NCBI GenBank assembly: GCA_015490315.1
Contig: WFYB01000061.1
Span: 1-11,356, forward strand
Direction: 5' to 3'
Origin: Sulfurovum sp.
Lineage (GTDB): Bacteria > Campylobacterota > Campylobacteria > Campylobacterales > Sulfurovaceae
Length of the DNA: 11,356 bases
Below are positions 1 to 7,184 of this stretch, in pieces (the first letter of the stretch is position 1; every line of letters starts with the position of its first letter). The notes beneath the pieces are model-generated. The model had not been told where the DNA came from. It ran no database searches and was given only the letters and a program-made list of their open reading frames with translations. Made by a program: the position numbers and the translations under genes.

Positions 1-86
1 CTGTGCCAAAAGAGGCTTTTTATGACAATCTGACAGATTTAACGGATAGACTAATATTTATTTGTTATAATATCTTCATTATTTAA
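1..86 (+). CDS. Possible C-terminal tail of an upstream gene (partial)
   Basis: Reading in frame from base 3, there is an open stretch of 27 codons ending in TAA at 84-86, one base before the ftsK ATG. The encoded tail contains a protein-like run (PKEAFYDNLTDLTDRLI) and then turns hydrophobic. The other two plus-strand frames meet stops early. I do not recognise the family. If real, it lies directly against ftsK, and the TATAAT at 66-71 falls inside its last codons. An AT-rich, stop-free run this short can occur by chance, so this is only a candidate. Confidence 0.35.
   Translation, partial: VPKEAFYDNLTDLTDRLIFICYNIFII
63..71 (+). promoter_or_regulatory. Extended -10 box upstream of ftsK
   Basis: TGTTATAAT at 63-71 matches the extended sigma-70 -10 form TGnTATAAT exactly. 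No good -35 hexamer lies 16-18 bases upstream, which is common in this phylum. Transcription would begin near 77-79, giving a leader of about 10 bases to the ATG at 88 or about 28 bases to the GTG at 106. Confidence 0.5.
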
Positions 87-87
87 T

Positions 88-2370
88 ATGAAATTAGGAC
101 AGAGAGTGAAGATAAGCATCATCATTATTGCCATACTATTTATCTATGGGGCATTTTCGACCATATTTCATGATACTGTATTGGTAGGCAACATCGGTCA
201 CCTTGTAGGCAGTACCAATCTGCAACTTTTCGGATATTTTGCCTATCTCAATATCTTTTTGCTTTTTATTCCGCTGTTCAAACTCTATACAGATCCAAGT
301 GTACGTAAAAAACTTGATTTCTATCTCGGATGGATTTTGCTCTTCATCGGTGCAGTGCTTTTCGAGTCGTTGGTGTTTGAGCCCAAAGAGGTCGGATTTA
401 TCGGCAGGGAGATCGTCTCATTTCTACAACCGATGATTGGTAAAGCAGGGCTTTGGTTGCTTTGGCTGATGGTAATGTCGCTCTCTGCGGTCTTTATCTT
501 CGAAGATGGCATCAGGGTACCGGAGTTAAATATGGGAGGATTCTCTCTTGCTCCTGTCGGTCGTTTTTTCTCCTCTCTTTATACAGGGGTCAGAAAGTTT
601 GGCAAAAAGTTGTTACAAAATCCCTTTGCCTCTCCCGCACTTGAAGATGAGATGATGCCGGTACTCGAAGCGGAGGAGAAACCGAAAGTTACACGTAAAC
701 GAACCAGAGCACCTAAAAAAGCTGCCAGAAAAGAACTTCCCAAACGGGAAGAGAGTATAGAGGTTGATCTCTCAGAAGAGGTAAGCACCCCGATGAGCAA
801 TGAGGTATTGGAGTCTGAACATGCCTACGAAGAGAGTCTGAAGCCCAAAAGAGCGTCTGTATCCGGGCAGAAAGCAAAAGCTGCAAGCACTTCGGGTGTA
901 CAAATCGTAGAGGAGCTCGAAGAGAACTCCAAACTGCTTGAACAGATAGACAAGGGCACCGTAGCAAAACCCAAAAACTTCAAACTCCCCAAACTCGACT
1001 TCCTGCAGAAAGCACCCAAAGTGACCAAAAAGGTCAACGAAGCAGAGATCGACAGGAAGATCGAAGAGCTGCTGGCGAAGCTCTCTCAGTTCAGGGTCGA
1101 AGGGGATGTAGTACGTACCTACAGCGGACCGCTGGTAACGACCTTCGAGTTCAAGCCAGCACCCAATGTCAAGGTCTCCAAGATACTTGGTCTTCAGGAC
1201 GATCTCGCAATGGCACTGAGTGCAGAGACGATCCGTATTCAGGCACCTATTCCGGGGCGTGATGTGGTGGGTATCGAGATCCCCAATGAGAGTATTGAGA
1301 CGATCTATCTTCGAGAGATACTTGAGAGTGATATCTTCAAAAACTCCTCATCTCCACTCACAGTCGCTCTGGGCAAGGATATCGTGGGCAAACCTTTTAT
1401 CACCGATATCAAGAAGCTGCCGCATCTGCTCATCGCCGGTACCACAGGATCGGGGAAATCGGTCGGTATCAATGCGATGATCCTTTCCTTACTCTATCGC
1501 AACGATCCTGATCAGTTGAAGCTGATGCTTATCGACCCGAAGATGCTGGAGTTTGCCAGCTATGAAGATATCCCGCATCTGATCACTCCGGTGATCACAG
1601 AGCCTGCCAAAGCGATCGCAGCACTTGCCAATATGGTAGGGGAGATGGAGCGGCGCTACAAACTGATGGCAGAAGCGCGTACCAAAAATATCGAGAACTA
1701 CAATGAAAAGGTCAAAAAAACGGGTACCGAACCCTTTCCATACATAGTGGTGATCATAGACGAGCTTGCTGATCTGATGATGAACGGAGGCAAAGAGGTG
1801 GAACTCTCTATCGCAAGATTGGCACAGAAATCCAGAGCCTGTGGTATCCACCTGATCGTCGCAACCCAGAGACCGAGTGTCGATGTGGTCACAGGACTGA
1901 TCAAAGCCAATCTCCCATCACGTCTGAGCTACCGTGTCGGACAGCGTATCGACTCCAAGGTCATCCTTGACCAGATGGGTGCAGAGAGCCTGCTTGGGCG
2001 TGGTGATGGGCTCTTTACGCCTCCGGGAGCCACCGGACTGGTGCGTATCCATGCGCCATGGAACTCCGAAGAGGAGATCGAAGAGGTCGTCGAGTTCCTC
2101 AAGGCACAGCGGGCACCGGAATATGATGAGAGTTATCTGAGCACAGGCGGTAGTGCAGGCAGCGGTAATAGCGAAGAGGGCGATATCGTCCTCGATCCGC
2201 TCTTTGAAGAGGCGAAAGAGATCGTGCTTACAGACAAAAAGACATCGATCTCCTACCTGCAGCGCAAACTGCAGATCGGATACAACCGCTCTGCCAATAT
2301 CATCGAACAGCTTGAAGCGATGGGTGTCCTCTCCGCTCCCAATGCCAAAGGAAACAGAGAAATTTTGTAA
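88..2370 (+). CDS. ftsK: DNA translocase FtsK
   Basis: This is a septum-anchored, ATP-driven DNA pump that moves chromosome termini and activates Xer recombination at dif during division. The 760-residue protein has about four N-terminal membrane segments (roughly residues 9-28, 45-64, 77-95 and 118-140). A charged, Lys/Glu-rich linker runs to about residue 300, followed by the RecA-like motor. Walker A GTTGSGKS is at 451-458 and Walker B ends in D558-E559 (IIDELADLM). The VATQRPSVDVVTG segment is typical of FtsK/SpoIIIE. Residues 703-760 form the gamma winged helix that reads polar DNA motifs, so the protein is complete. The linker is short compared with E. coli FtsK, as is usual outside the enterics. 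Start choice is uncertain: ATG 88 has no Shine-Dalgarno, whereas the in-frame GTG at 106 has AGGA six bases upstream and would give 754 residues starting just before the first membrane helix. Confidence 0.96.
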   Translation: MKLGQRVKISIIIIAILFIYGAFSTIFHDTVLVGNIGHLVGSTNLQLFGYFAYLNIFLLFIPLFKLYTDPSVRKKLDFYLGWILLFIGAVLFESLVFEPKEVGFIGREIVSFLQPMIGKAGLWLLWLMVMSLSAVFIFEDGIRVPELNMGGFSLAPVGRFFSSLYTGVRKFGKKLLQNPFASPALEDEMMPVLEAEEKPKVTRKRTRAPKKAARKELPKREESIEVDLSEEVSTPMSNEVLESEHAYEESLKPKRASVSGQKAKAASTSGVQIVEELEENSKLLEQIDKGTVAKPKNFKLPKLDFLQKAPKVTKKVNEAEIDRKIEELLAKLSQFRVEGDVVRTYSGPLVTTFEFKPAPNVKVSKILGLQDDLAMALSAETIRIQAPIPGRDVVGIEIPNESIETIYLREILESDIFKNSSSPLTVALGKDIVGKPFITDIKKLPHLLIAGTTGSGKSVGINAMILSLLYRNDPDQLKLMLIDPKMLEFASYEDIPHLITPVITEPAKAIAALANMVGEMERRYKLMAEARTKNIENYNEKVKKTGTEPFPYIVVIIDELADLMMNGGKEVELSIARLAQKSRACGIHLIVATQRPSVDVVTGLIKANLPSRLSYRVGQRIDSKVILDQMGAESLLGRGDGLFTPPGATGLVRIHAPWNSEEEIEEVVEFLKAQRAPEYDESYLSTGGSAGSGNSEEGDIVLDPLFEEAKEIVLTDKKTSISYLQRKLQIGYNRSANIIEQLEAMGVLSAPNAKGNREIL

Positions 2371-2510
2371 CACAACCCCTCTCTTTCTACTTCCAGCTGT
2401 ATCGGAATGTTACAACCAGCTTATCTCTTTTATATCTCAGGCTTATTCAAACAGAGTTAAACGGCTTTTTTGTTAGTATAACTACACAAATTATACAGTA
2501 GGAGACCACT
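2371..2510 (+). promoter_or_regulatory. acnB leader with -10 box and inverted repeat
   Basis: This is the 140-base gap between ftsK and acnB. A -10-like TATAAC lies at 2477-2482 without a convincing -35. A perfect 6-base inverted repeat, GTATAA (2476-2481) and TTATAC (2491-2496) with a 9-base spacer, covers the -10 and the expected start of transcription near 2489. That is a position where a bound repressor would block the promoter. AGGAG (2500-2504) lies six bases before the acnB ATG. I see no hairpin terminator for ftsK in the gap, so read-through from ftsK is possible. Confidence 0.4.
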
Positions 2511-5087
2511 ATGGCCTTAGTAGAAGAATACAAAGCGCACACCGAAGAGCGTGCGAAACTTGGCGTACCGCCACTCCCTTTGAATGCAAAGCAGGTTGCA
2601 GAGCTTGTTGAACTGCTCAAAGCGGATAAAGTAGAAGAAGCGGATTATCTGTTGGATCTGCTTAAGAACCATGTGCCAGCAGGTGTGGATGATGCTGCCT
2701 ATGTCAAAGCGGCATTTTTGAATGATATCGTGCAGGGCAATGCCAAATCACCGGTGATCACACCGCTTGATGCTGTCAAGATCCTCGGTATGATGCTGGG
2801 TGGATACAATGTCGGTCCACTGATAGAAGCGCTCAAGAGTGATGACAAAGAGATCGCTCAAGCAGCAGCCGATGAGCTGAAAAACACCATCCTTGTCTAT
2901 GCAGACTTTGAAACAGTCAAAAAGCTGATGGAAGAGGGCAATCCGTATGCCAAAGAGGTGATCGAATCATGGGCAAATGCCGAGTGGTTCTACAACAAAG
3001 AGCCTCTGGCAGAAGAGATCACCGTGACTGTCTACAAAGTACCGGGTGAGACCAACACAGATGATCTCTCACCGGCATCTGAAGCATTCACACGTGCGGA
3101 TATTCCTCTGCATGCACAGTCTTTCCTTCAGTCAAGAATGGAGAAGCCGCTTGAGACAATGGCGGAACTCAAGAAAAAAGGACATCCACTTGCTTATGTC
3201 GGTGATGTTGTCGGTACCGGATCTTCAAGAAAATCAGGGATCAACTCGGTACAGTGGCACATGGGTCATGATATTCCGGGTATCCCCAACAAAAGAACAG
3301 GCGGTGTGGTCATCGGCTCTATCATCGCGCCGATCTTCTTTAACACTGCGGAAGATTCAGGATGTCTGCCTATCCAGGCACCTGTAGACAAGCTTGAGAC
3401 CGGTGATGTGATCACCATCAAGCCTTATGAGGGTGTGATCGAAAAAGAGGGTGAGGTTGTCTCTACATTTGAACTCTCTCCAAACACACTTCCAGATGAG
3501 ATGAGAGCGGGTGGACGTATCCCTCTGATCATCGGTAAGGGACTGACTGCAAAAGCGCGAGAAGCACTCGGTATGGATGCGGGCGATATCTTTATGAAGC
3601 CTTCACAGCCTGAAGATGACGGTAAAGGCTACACACTGGCACAGAAGATGGTCGGTAAAGCGTGCGGTATGGAGGGTGTCAAACCGGGTGTCTACTGTGA
3701 GCCTGTCTGTACGACTGTCGGTTCTCAGGATACCACAGGGCCAATGACAAGAGATGAGATCAAAGAGCTTGCGGCACTCAGCTTCGGTGCAGATTTCGTA
3801 CTCCAGTCATTCTGTCATACAGCAGCCTATCCAAAACCTGCAGATATTGAACTACAGCATACACTACCGAAGTTCTGGACAGAGAGAAAAGGGTTTATCC
3901 TCAGACCGGGTGACGGTGTTATCCACAGCTGGCTCAACCGTATGTGTCTGCCAGATACTGTTGGTACAGGTGGTGACTCTCATACACGTTTCCCTATCGG
4001 TATCAGCTTCCCGGCAGGTTCAGGGCTTGTAGCGTTTGCAGCGGTTACAGGCATGATGCCACTTACTATGCCAGAGTCTGTTCTGGTCAAGTTCAAAGGT
4101 GAAATGCAGCCTGGTATCACACTGCGTGACCTTGTCAATGCCATTCCTTACCAAGCGATTAAAGATGGCCTGCTAACCGTTGAGAAGAAAGGCAAGAAAA
4201 ACATCTTTGCAGGGCGTATCCTTGAGATCGAAGGGCTTGAGCAGCTTAAGTGTGAGCAGGCATTTGAGCTCTCTGATGCCTCTGCTGAGCGTTCTGCTGC
4301 GGCATGTACGGTCAAGCTGGACAAAGAACCTATCATTGAGTACCTTGAGTCAAATATCGTCTTGATCGAAGAGCTTATAGAGCAAGGATATGAAGACAAA
4401 GAGACACTCAAAAGACGTGCAGACAAGATGAGAGAGTGGATCAAGAACCCTGAGCTTCTCGAGCGTGACGAAGATGCTGAGTATGCAGCGGTCATCGAGA
4501 TCGATCTCAATGAGATTACTGAGCCGATCCTTGCATGTCCGAACGATCCGGATGATGTAGCGACACTCTCTGAAGTACTTGCAGATCCAAACCGTCCGAC
4601 TGAGAAGATTGATGAAGTCTTTGTCGGTTCATGTATGACCAATATTGGACTCTTCAGAGCTCTGGGAGAAGTACTCAAAGGTGAGGGTGCTGTCAAATCC
4701 AAGCTTTGGGTTGTGCCTCCGACCAAAATGGATGAGAAAGAACTGATCGAAGAGGGCTACTATGCGATCTTCGGTGCAGCAGGTGCGAGAACAGAGGTAC
4801 CGGGATGTTCTCTCTGTATGGGTAACCAGGCACGTGTGGCTGACAATGCGATTGTCTTCTCTACCTCTACAAGAAACTTCGACAACCGTCTTGGTAAAGG
4901 CGCACAGGTATATCTGGGCTCTGCAGAGGTTGCAGCGGTTGCGGCACTCCTTGGACGTCTTCCGACAAAAGAGGAGTATCTTGAGATCGTCAACAAGAAG
5001 ATCACACCTGAGAACAGAGACAGTGTCTACAAATATCTCAACTTCAATCAGGTTTCAAAAGAGCAGCTTGAAGCGATGGTGGAGTAA
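2511..5087 (+). CDS. acnB: Bifunctional aconitate hydratase 2 / 2-methylisocitrate dehydratase AcnB
   Basis: This cytoplasmic [4Fe-4S] enzyme isomerises citrate to isocitrate via cis-aconitate in the oxidative or reductive TCA cycle. AcnB can also dehydrate 2-methylcitrate derivatives. The 858 residues compare with about 865 for E. coli AcnB. The order of domains is that of AcnB, not AcnA: a helical HEAT-like N-terminal domain (about 1-160), then the swivel domain (about 165-370, with TNTDDLSPA and GTGSSRKSGIN), then the catalytic domains. Cluster ligands are visible as Cys708 in FVGSCMTN and Cys766/Cys769 in PGCSLCMGN, closely matching the E. coli spacing. The start is well supported by AGGAG six bases upstream. 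The gene has its own promoter-like leader and a terminator directly after it, so it is probably transcribed alone. In several bacteria, AcnB that has lost its cluster also binds mRNA; nothing here tests that. Confidence 0.98.
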   Translation: MALVEEYKAHTEERAKLGVPPLPLNAKQVAELVELLKADKVEEADYLLDLLKNHVPAGVDDAAYVKAAFLNDIVQGNAKSPVITPLDAVKILGMMLGGYNVGPLIEALKSDDKEIAQAAADELKNTILVYADFETVKKLMEEGNPYAKEVIESWANAEWFYNKEPLAEEITVTVYKVPGETNTDDLSPASEAFTRADIPLHAQSFLQSRMEKPLETMAELKKKGHPLAYVGDVVGTGSSRKSGINSVQWHMGHDIPGIPNKRTGGVVIGSIIAPIFFNTAEDSGCLPIQAPVDKLETGDVITIKPYEGVIEKEGEVVSTFELSPNTLPDEMRAGGRIPLIIGKGLTAKAREALGMDAGDIFMKPSQPEDDGKGYTLAQKMVGKACGMEGVKPGVYCEPVCTTVGSQDTTGPMTRDEIKELAALSFGADFVLQSFCHTAAYPKPADIELQHTLPKFWTERKGFILRPGDGVIHSWLNRMCLPDTVGTGGDSHTRFPIGISFPAGSGLVAFAAVTGMMPLTMPESVLVKFKGEMQPGITLRDLVNAIPYQAIKDGLLTVEKKGKKNIFAGRILEIEGLEQLKCEQAFELSDASAERSAAACTVKLDKEPIIEYLESNIVLIEELIEQGYEDKETLKRRADKMREWIKNPELLERDEDAEYAAVIEIDLNEITEPILACPNDPDDVATLSEVLADPNRPTEKIDEVFVGSCMTNIGLFRALGEVLKGEGAVKSKLWVVPPTKMDEKELIEEGYYAIFGAAGARTEVPGCSLCMGNQARVADNAIVFSTSTRNFDNRLGKGAQVYLGSAEVAAVAALLGRLPTKEEYLEIVNKKITPENRDSVYKYLNFNQVSKEQLEAMVE

Positions 5088-5100
5088 TCCGCTGTCGTCA

Positions 5101-5130
5101 GAAGCCGCATCTTTGCGGCTCTTCTATTTT
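5101..5130 (+). terminator. Intrinsic terminator after acnB
   Basis: A 7-base perfect stem, AGCCGCA (5103-5109) with TGCGGCT (5114-5120), closes a TCTT loop. It lies 15 bases after the acnB stop and is followed by the T-rich tract CTTCTATTTT. The stem can be extended outward by GAA/TTC-type pairs with one bulge. Confidence 0.85.
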
Positions 5131-5210
5131 ATGATTTCCACTTTCAATCAAAAAAAATAATCAACTCTTTTTACTTCGATAATCTTAGTTTATTTTAAGT
5201 CTCTGCATCC

Positions 5211-5216
5211 TATAAT
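5211..5216 (+). promoter_or_regulatory. -10 box of the small exported protein gene
   Basis: A consensus TATAAT lies 19 bases before the ATG at 5235, downstream of the acnB terminator. The -35 region is AT-rich and lacks a clear TTGACA. Transcription would begin at about 5222-5223, right at the ribosome binding site, leaving a very short leader. Confidence 0.5.
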
Positions 5217-5234
5217 TATAGGCAAAGGATGACG

Positions 5235-5552
5235 ATGAAAAAATTTGTTTTGTACACACTACTGACTTCATTTCTGTTTAGCGGATTTTTTTCTGATGAG
5301 ACGAGACCTTCTGAGAAAGAGGTGATAGAGAGCCAAAGGATTTGTCAGCTTTTCAAAAAGAAAGCAGAGGATTACAAAAAGAAAATGCGTGATGATCTGC
5401 TTGCCAAAGTGACACTTGCATCCTATGAAGAGCGTGCCAACCTCTTTTGCAACAAAGCCAAAGAACTCGAAGCGGCCAGAGAAGGAGAGGAGAGCGGCTC
5501 TCCAGATGAAAATCAAAGCAGTTCCGCTACAGATACAAACCGTACTAAATAA
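5235..5552 (+). CDS. Small exported protein of unknown function
   Basis: This is a 105-residue protein that I do not recognise. It starts MKK and has a hydrophobic stretch of about 16 residues (a signal peptide or N-terminal anchor) without a lipobox cysteine. A highly charged, probably helical body follows, with two cysteines 35 residues apart (ICQLF and LFCNKAKE), and then a polar, Ser/Glu/Asp-rich, probably disordered tail. The cysteines could form a disulfide in the periplasm; this is inference. I chose ATG 5235 over the in-frame ATG 5229 because AAAGGA (5224-5229) would overlap the earlier codon and sits five bases before the later one. The gene is preceded by its own TATAAT, and its last 8 bases overlap the end of ybgC on the other strand. 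Confidence 0.75.
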   Translation: MKKFVLYTLLTSFLFSGFFSDETRPSEKEVIESQRICQLFKKKAEDYKKKMRDDLLAKVTLASYEERANLFCNKAKELEAAREGEESGSPDENQSSSATDTNRTK

Positions 5553-5916
5553 GTGCAAAAATCTCTTTGAACTTCTCAGGAATCCTTGAGGGTTTTCCGT
5601 CCGCTATATAGACCAGTACAATCTCCATAGTAAAGATCAGTTTCTCCTCTTTGAAGATCTGCTGAAGCAGTGTCACCGAAGAGTTTTTGGTCGAAAGAAT
5701 CTCTGTAGTAACTTCCAGTATATCACCAAGTGTCGCAGTAGCGAGATAATCCGCTTTGAGGGTACGCACTACAAAGCCGCTTGTAGCCCCTTCACCAGGC
5801 ATCATACCATGAGTGAAAAAGTGTTCTGAACGTGCCCGCTCACAGTATTTGATATAGTTGGCATGATAGACGATCCCGCCCAAATCTGTATCTTCATAAT
5901 AGACCCGTATTTCCAC
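5545..5916 (-). CDS. ybgC: Acyl-CoA thioesterase of the YbgC family
   Basis: This is a hot-dog-fold thioesterase. YbgC proteins hydrolyse acyl-CoA or acyl-ACP thioesters near the inner membrane and are often encoded with tol-pal. The 123 residues carry the family signature at the N-terminus, YYEDTDLGGIVYHANY followed by ERAR. Tyr7, Asp11 and His18 occupy the positions of the conserved Tyr/Asp/His of E. coli YbgC (about 134 residues). The start codon is GTG (5914-5916), supported by AAAGGAG on the minus strand at 5929-5923, six bases away. No tolQRAB-pal genes are adjacent here, so the gene is a detached copy. It converges on the small exported protein gene, sharing 8 bases at the stops, and diverges from amrS. 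Confidence 0.92.
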   Translation of the reverse strand: MEIRVYYEDTDLGGIVYHANYIKYCERARSEHFFTHGMMPGEGATSGFVVRTLKADYLATATLGDILEVTTEILSTKNSSVTLLQQIFKEEKLIFTMEIVLVYIADGKPSRIPEKFKEIFALI

Positions 5917-5937
5917 ACGAAACTCCTTTCTTTATAT

Positions 5938-5943
5938 ATTATA
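5938..5943 (-). promoter_or_regulatory. -10 box of ybgC
   Basis: On the minus strand, a consensus TATAAT (5943 down to 5938) lies 21 bases before the GTG start. The -35 position holds only ATGATA-like sequence. The predicted leader is about 15 bases, just enough to contain the ribosome binding site. Confidence 0.5.
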
Positions 5944-5960
5944 TCCAATCAAATTTTATC

Positions 5961-6010
5961 TATCATATAAATAATTATTATAAGTTTGACTTTTATTTAT
6001 CTATATGATA
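5961..6010 (+). repeat. Inverted repeat in the ybgC/amrS divergent control region
   Basis: TATCATATA (5961-5969) and its exact reverse complement TATATGATA (6002-6010) flank 32 bases. The left arm covers the ybgC -35 region and the right arm runs into the amrS -10 box. In addition, TTTATCTAT occurs as a direct repeat at 5955-5963 and 5996-6004, 41 bases apart, close to four helical turns. The region is very AT-rich, so chance similarity is possible, but the placement would suit a regulator acting on both promoters. Confidence 0.4.
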
Positions 6011-6014
6011 TTAT
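5986..6014 (+). promoter_or_regulatory. Strong sigma-70-type promoter of the amrS operon
   Basis: TTGACT (5986-5991) and TATTAT (6009-6014) are separated by exactly 17 bases, and TG at 6006-6007 makes the -10 an extended one. This is the best promoter match in the window. Transcription would start near 6021, giving a leader of about 45 bases before the amrS ATG. Confidence 0.7.
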
Positions 6015-6065
6015 GAATTAAAGTTTAGTCTTTAGTGGTAAGATTTATTGAGTCAGGAGGTAGTC

Positions 6066-7082
6066 ATGACATATCACAATTCCATGAAATATTATAGAAA
6101 AGAGGAAGGGAAAGAGGGTATTACCTGTCTTCTGTGCCGTCATTACTGTCAGCTCAAAGAGGGGCAGGTAGGTGTATGCGGTGTCAATAAAAATGAGCAT
6201 GGAGAGCTCAAAAATCTGGTCTATGGGCATCCAATAGCGCTCAATGTAGATCCTGTAGAAAAGAAACCGCTGTATCACTTTTTGCCGGGGACAAAGGTCT
6301 TGTCATTCGGTACCGTCGGGTGTAACTTCAAGTGTCCTTTCTGCCAGAACTGGGATATCTCACAGACATCCAATATCAATATGGATATTACGGTCAGTCC
6401 CAAGGAGATGGTACAGCTCGCGATTGAGCATGGTGCCAAATCGATCGCCTATACCTACAATGAGCCGACGATCTTTTATCCTTATGCCAAAGATATCGGT
6501 GTGATTGCCAAAGAGAAAGGGTTGAAAAATATCTTTGTCAGCAACGGCTTTGAAACGCCGGAGATCATAGAAGATATGCCAAGCTGGCTCGATGCTGCCA
6601 ATATCGATCTCAAGAGCTGGGATGAGGCATACTACAAGAAGGTACTCAAAGGTGGGCTCGATGCAGTTAAAGACACGCTTAAGCGTATGGTCGATGTGGG
6701 TATCTGGGTAGAAGTAACGACCTTGATCATCCCCGGAGAGAATGACAGTGACGAGAATCTCACCCAAATGGCGGAGTTTATCTCCAAAGAGCTCGGTCCT
6801 CAAGTGCCATGGCATCTGAGTGCATTTCATCCTGACTACAAGATGCAAGACATTGAGCATACAGGACTCGATACACTGCTGCGTGCCAAAGCGATAGGGG
6901 AGAAAGCCGGGCTCTACTATGTCTATCTCGGCAATGTGCCGGTGCATGGTGGTACACATTGTCCGGATTGTGGAGAGCTGCTGATAGACCGCACTGGATA
7001 TACAGTGACAGTCAATAGACTCGTAAACGGACACTGTCCGAAATGTAATCGAGCGATAGAGGGGGTATGGGGAGAAGCGTAA
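6066..7082 (+). CDS. amrS: AmmeMemoRadiSam system radical SAM enzyme AmrS
   Basis: This is a radical S-adenosylmethionine enzyme that resembles pyruvate formate-lyase activating enzyme but belongs to the AmmeMemoRadiSam group; its substrate is unknown to me. The 338 residues show the cluster motif CxxxCxxC (Cys86, Cys90, Cys93 in CNFKCPFC). A four-cysteine N-terminal region (Cys21, 24, 28 and 38, as CLLCRHYC...VCG) and a C-terminal zinc-ribbon-like pair of CxxC motifs (299-302 CPDC and 324-327 CPKC) frame the barrel. AYTYNEPTIF and NIDLKSWD are further family segments. I chose ATG 6066 because AGGAGG (6055-6060) lies five bases before it. The upstream in-frame TTG at 6048 would place that sequence inside the gene. 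It is the first gene of a probable amrS-amrB-pcm transcript from the strong promoter at 5986-6014. Confidence 0.95.
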   Translation: MTYHNSMKYYRKEEGKEGITCLLCRHYCQLKEGQVGVCGVNKNEHGELKNLVYGHPIALNVDPVEKKPLYHFLPGTKVLSFGTVGCNFKCPFCQNWDISQTSNINMDITVSPKEMVQLAIEHGAKSIAYTYNEPTIFYPYAKDIGVIAKEKGLKNIFVSNGFETPEIIEDMPSWLDAANIDLKSWDEAYYKKVLKGGLDAVKDTLKRMVDVGIWVEVTTLIIPGENDSDENLTQMAEFISKELGPQVPWHLSAFHPDYKMQDIEHTGLDTLLRAKAIGEKAGLYYVYLGNVPVHGGTHCPDCGELLIDRTGYTVTVNRLVNGHCPKCNRAIEGVWGEA

Positions 7083-7084
7083 AG

Positions 7085-7159
7085 AGATCATGAATAGTTT
7101 CATGATCTTAGCTTCGCACGGCGATCCGTATATGCGAACAGCGTGAGCATAGGATATGC
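7085..7159 (+). other. Three tandem hairpins between amrS and amrB
   Basis: The 102-base gap between the two genes is unusually structured. Hairpin 1 is a perfect 10-base stem, AGATCATGAA (7085-7094) with TTCATGATCT (7099-7108), around the loop TAGT. Hairpin 2 pairs TTCGCA (7113-7118) with TGCGAA (7133-7138) and inside it CGG (7119-7121) with CCG (7126-7128) around CGAT, with a 4-base bulge. Hairpin 3 pairs GCATA (7147-7151) with TATGC (7155-7159). No T-run follows any of them, so this is not an ordinary intrinsic terminator. It could mark RNA processing or stability control, or be a protein-bound palindrome. The amrB ribosome binding site follows at 7173-7178. Confidence 0.6.
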
Positions 7160-7184
7160 CTGGATGATAATAAAGGAGTAAACA

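Noticed and set aside
1..21. CCAAAAGAGGCTTTTT as the right half of an intrinsic terminator whose left arm is outside the window
   Set aside because: The left arm cannot be seen, and the same bases are part of an open frame that continues to 86.
2471..2500. Possible dif/Xer site next to ftsK (GTATAA and TTATAC arms)
   Set aside because: The central spacer is 9 bases, not the 6-8 of Xer sites, the arms are only 6 bases, and the element coincides with the acnB -10 box.
4148..4726. A 192-codon minus-strand open frame opposite acnB
   Set aside because: The product is extremely Ser-rich with no domain pattern, as expected from the complement of acidic, helix-coding aconitase codons.
5963..5985. 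Possible Fur box in the AT-rich region before amrS, tempting because Memo proteins can bind iron
   Set aside because: The sequence is simply AT-rich and does not match the GATAAT-type repeat well enough to claim a site.
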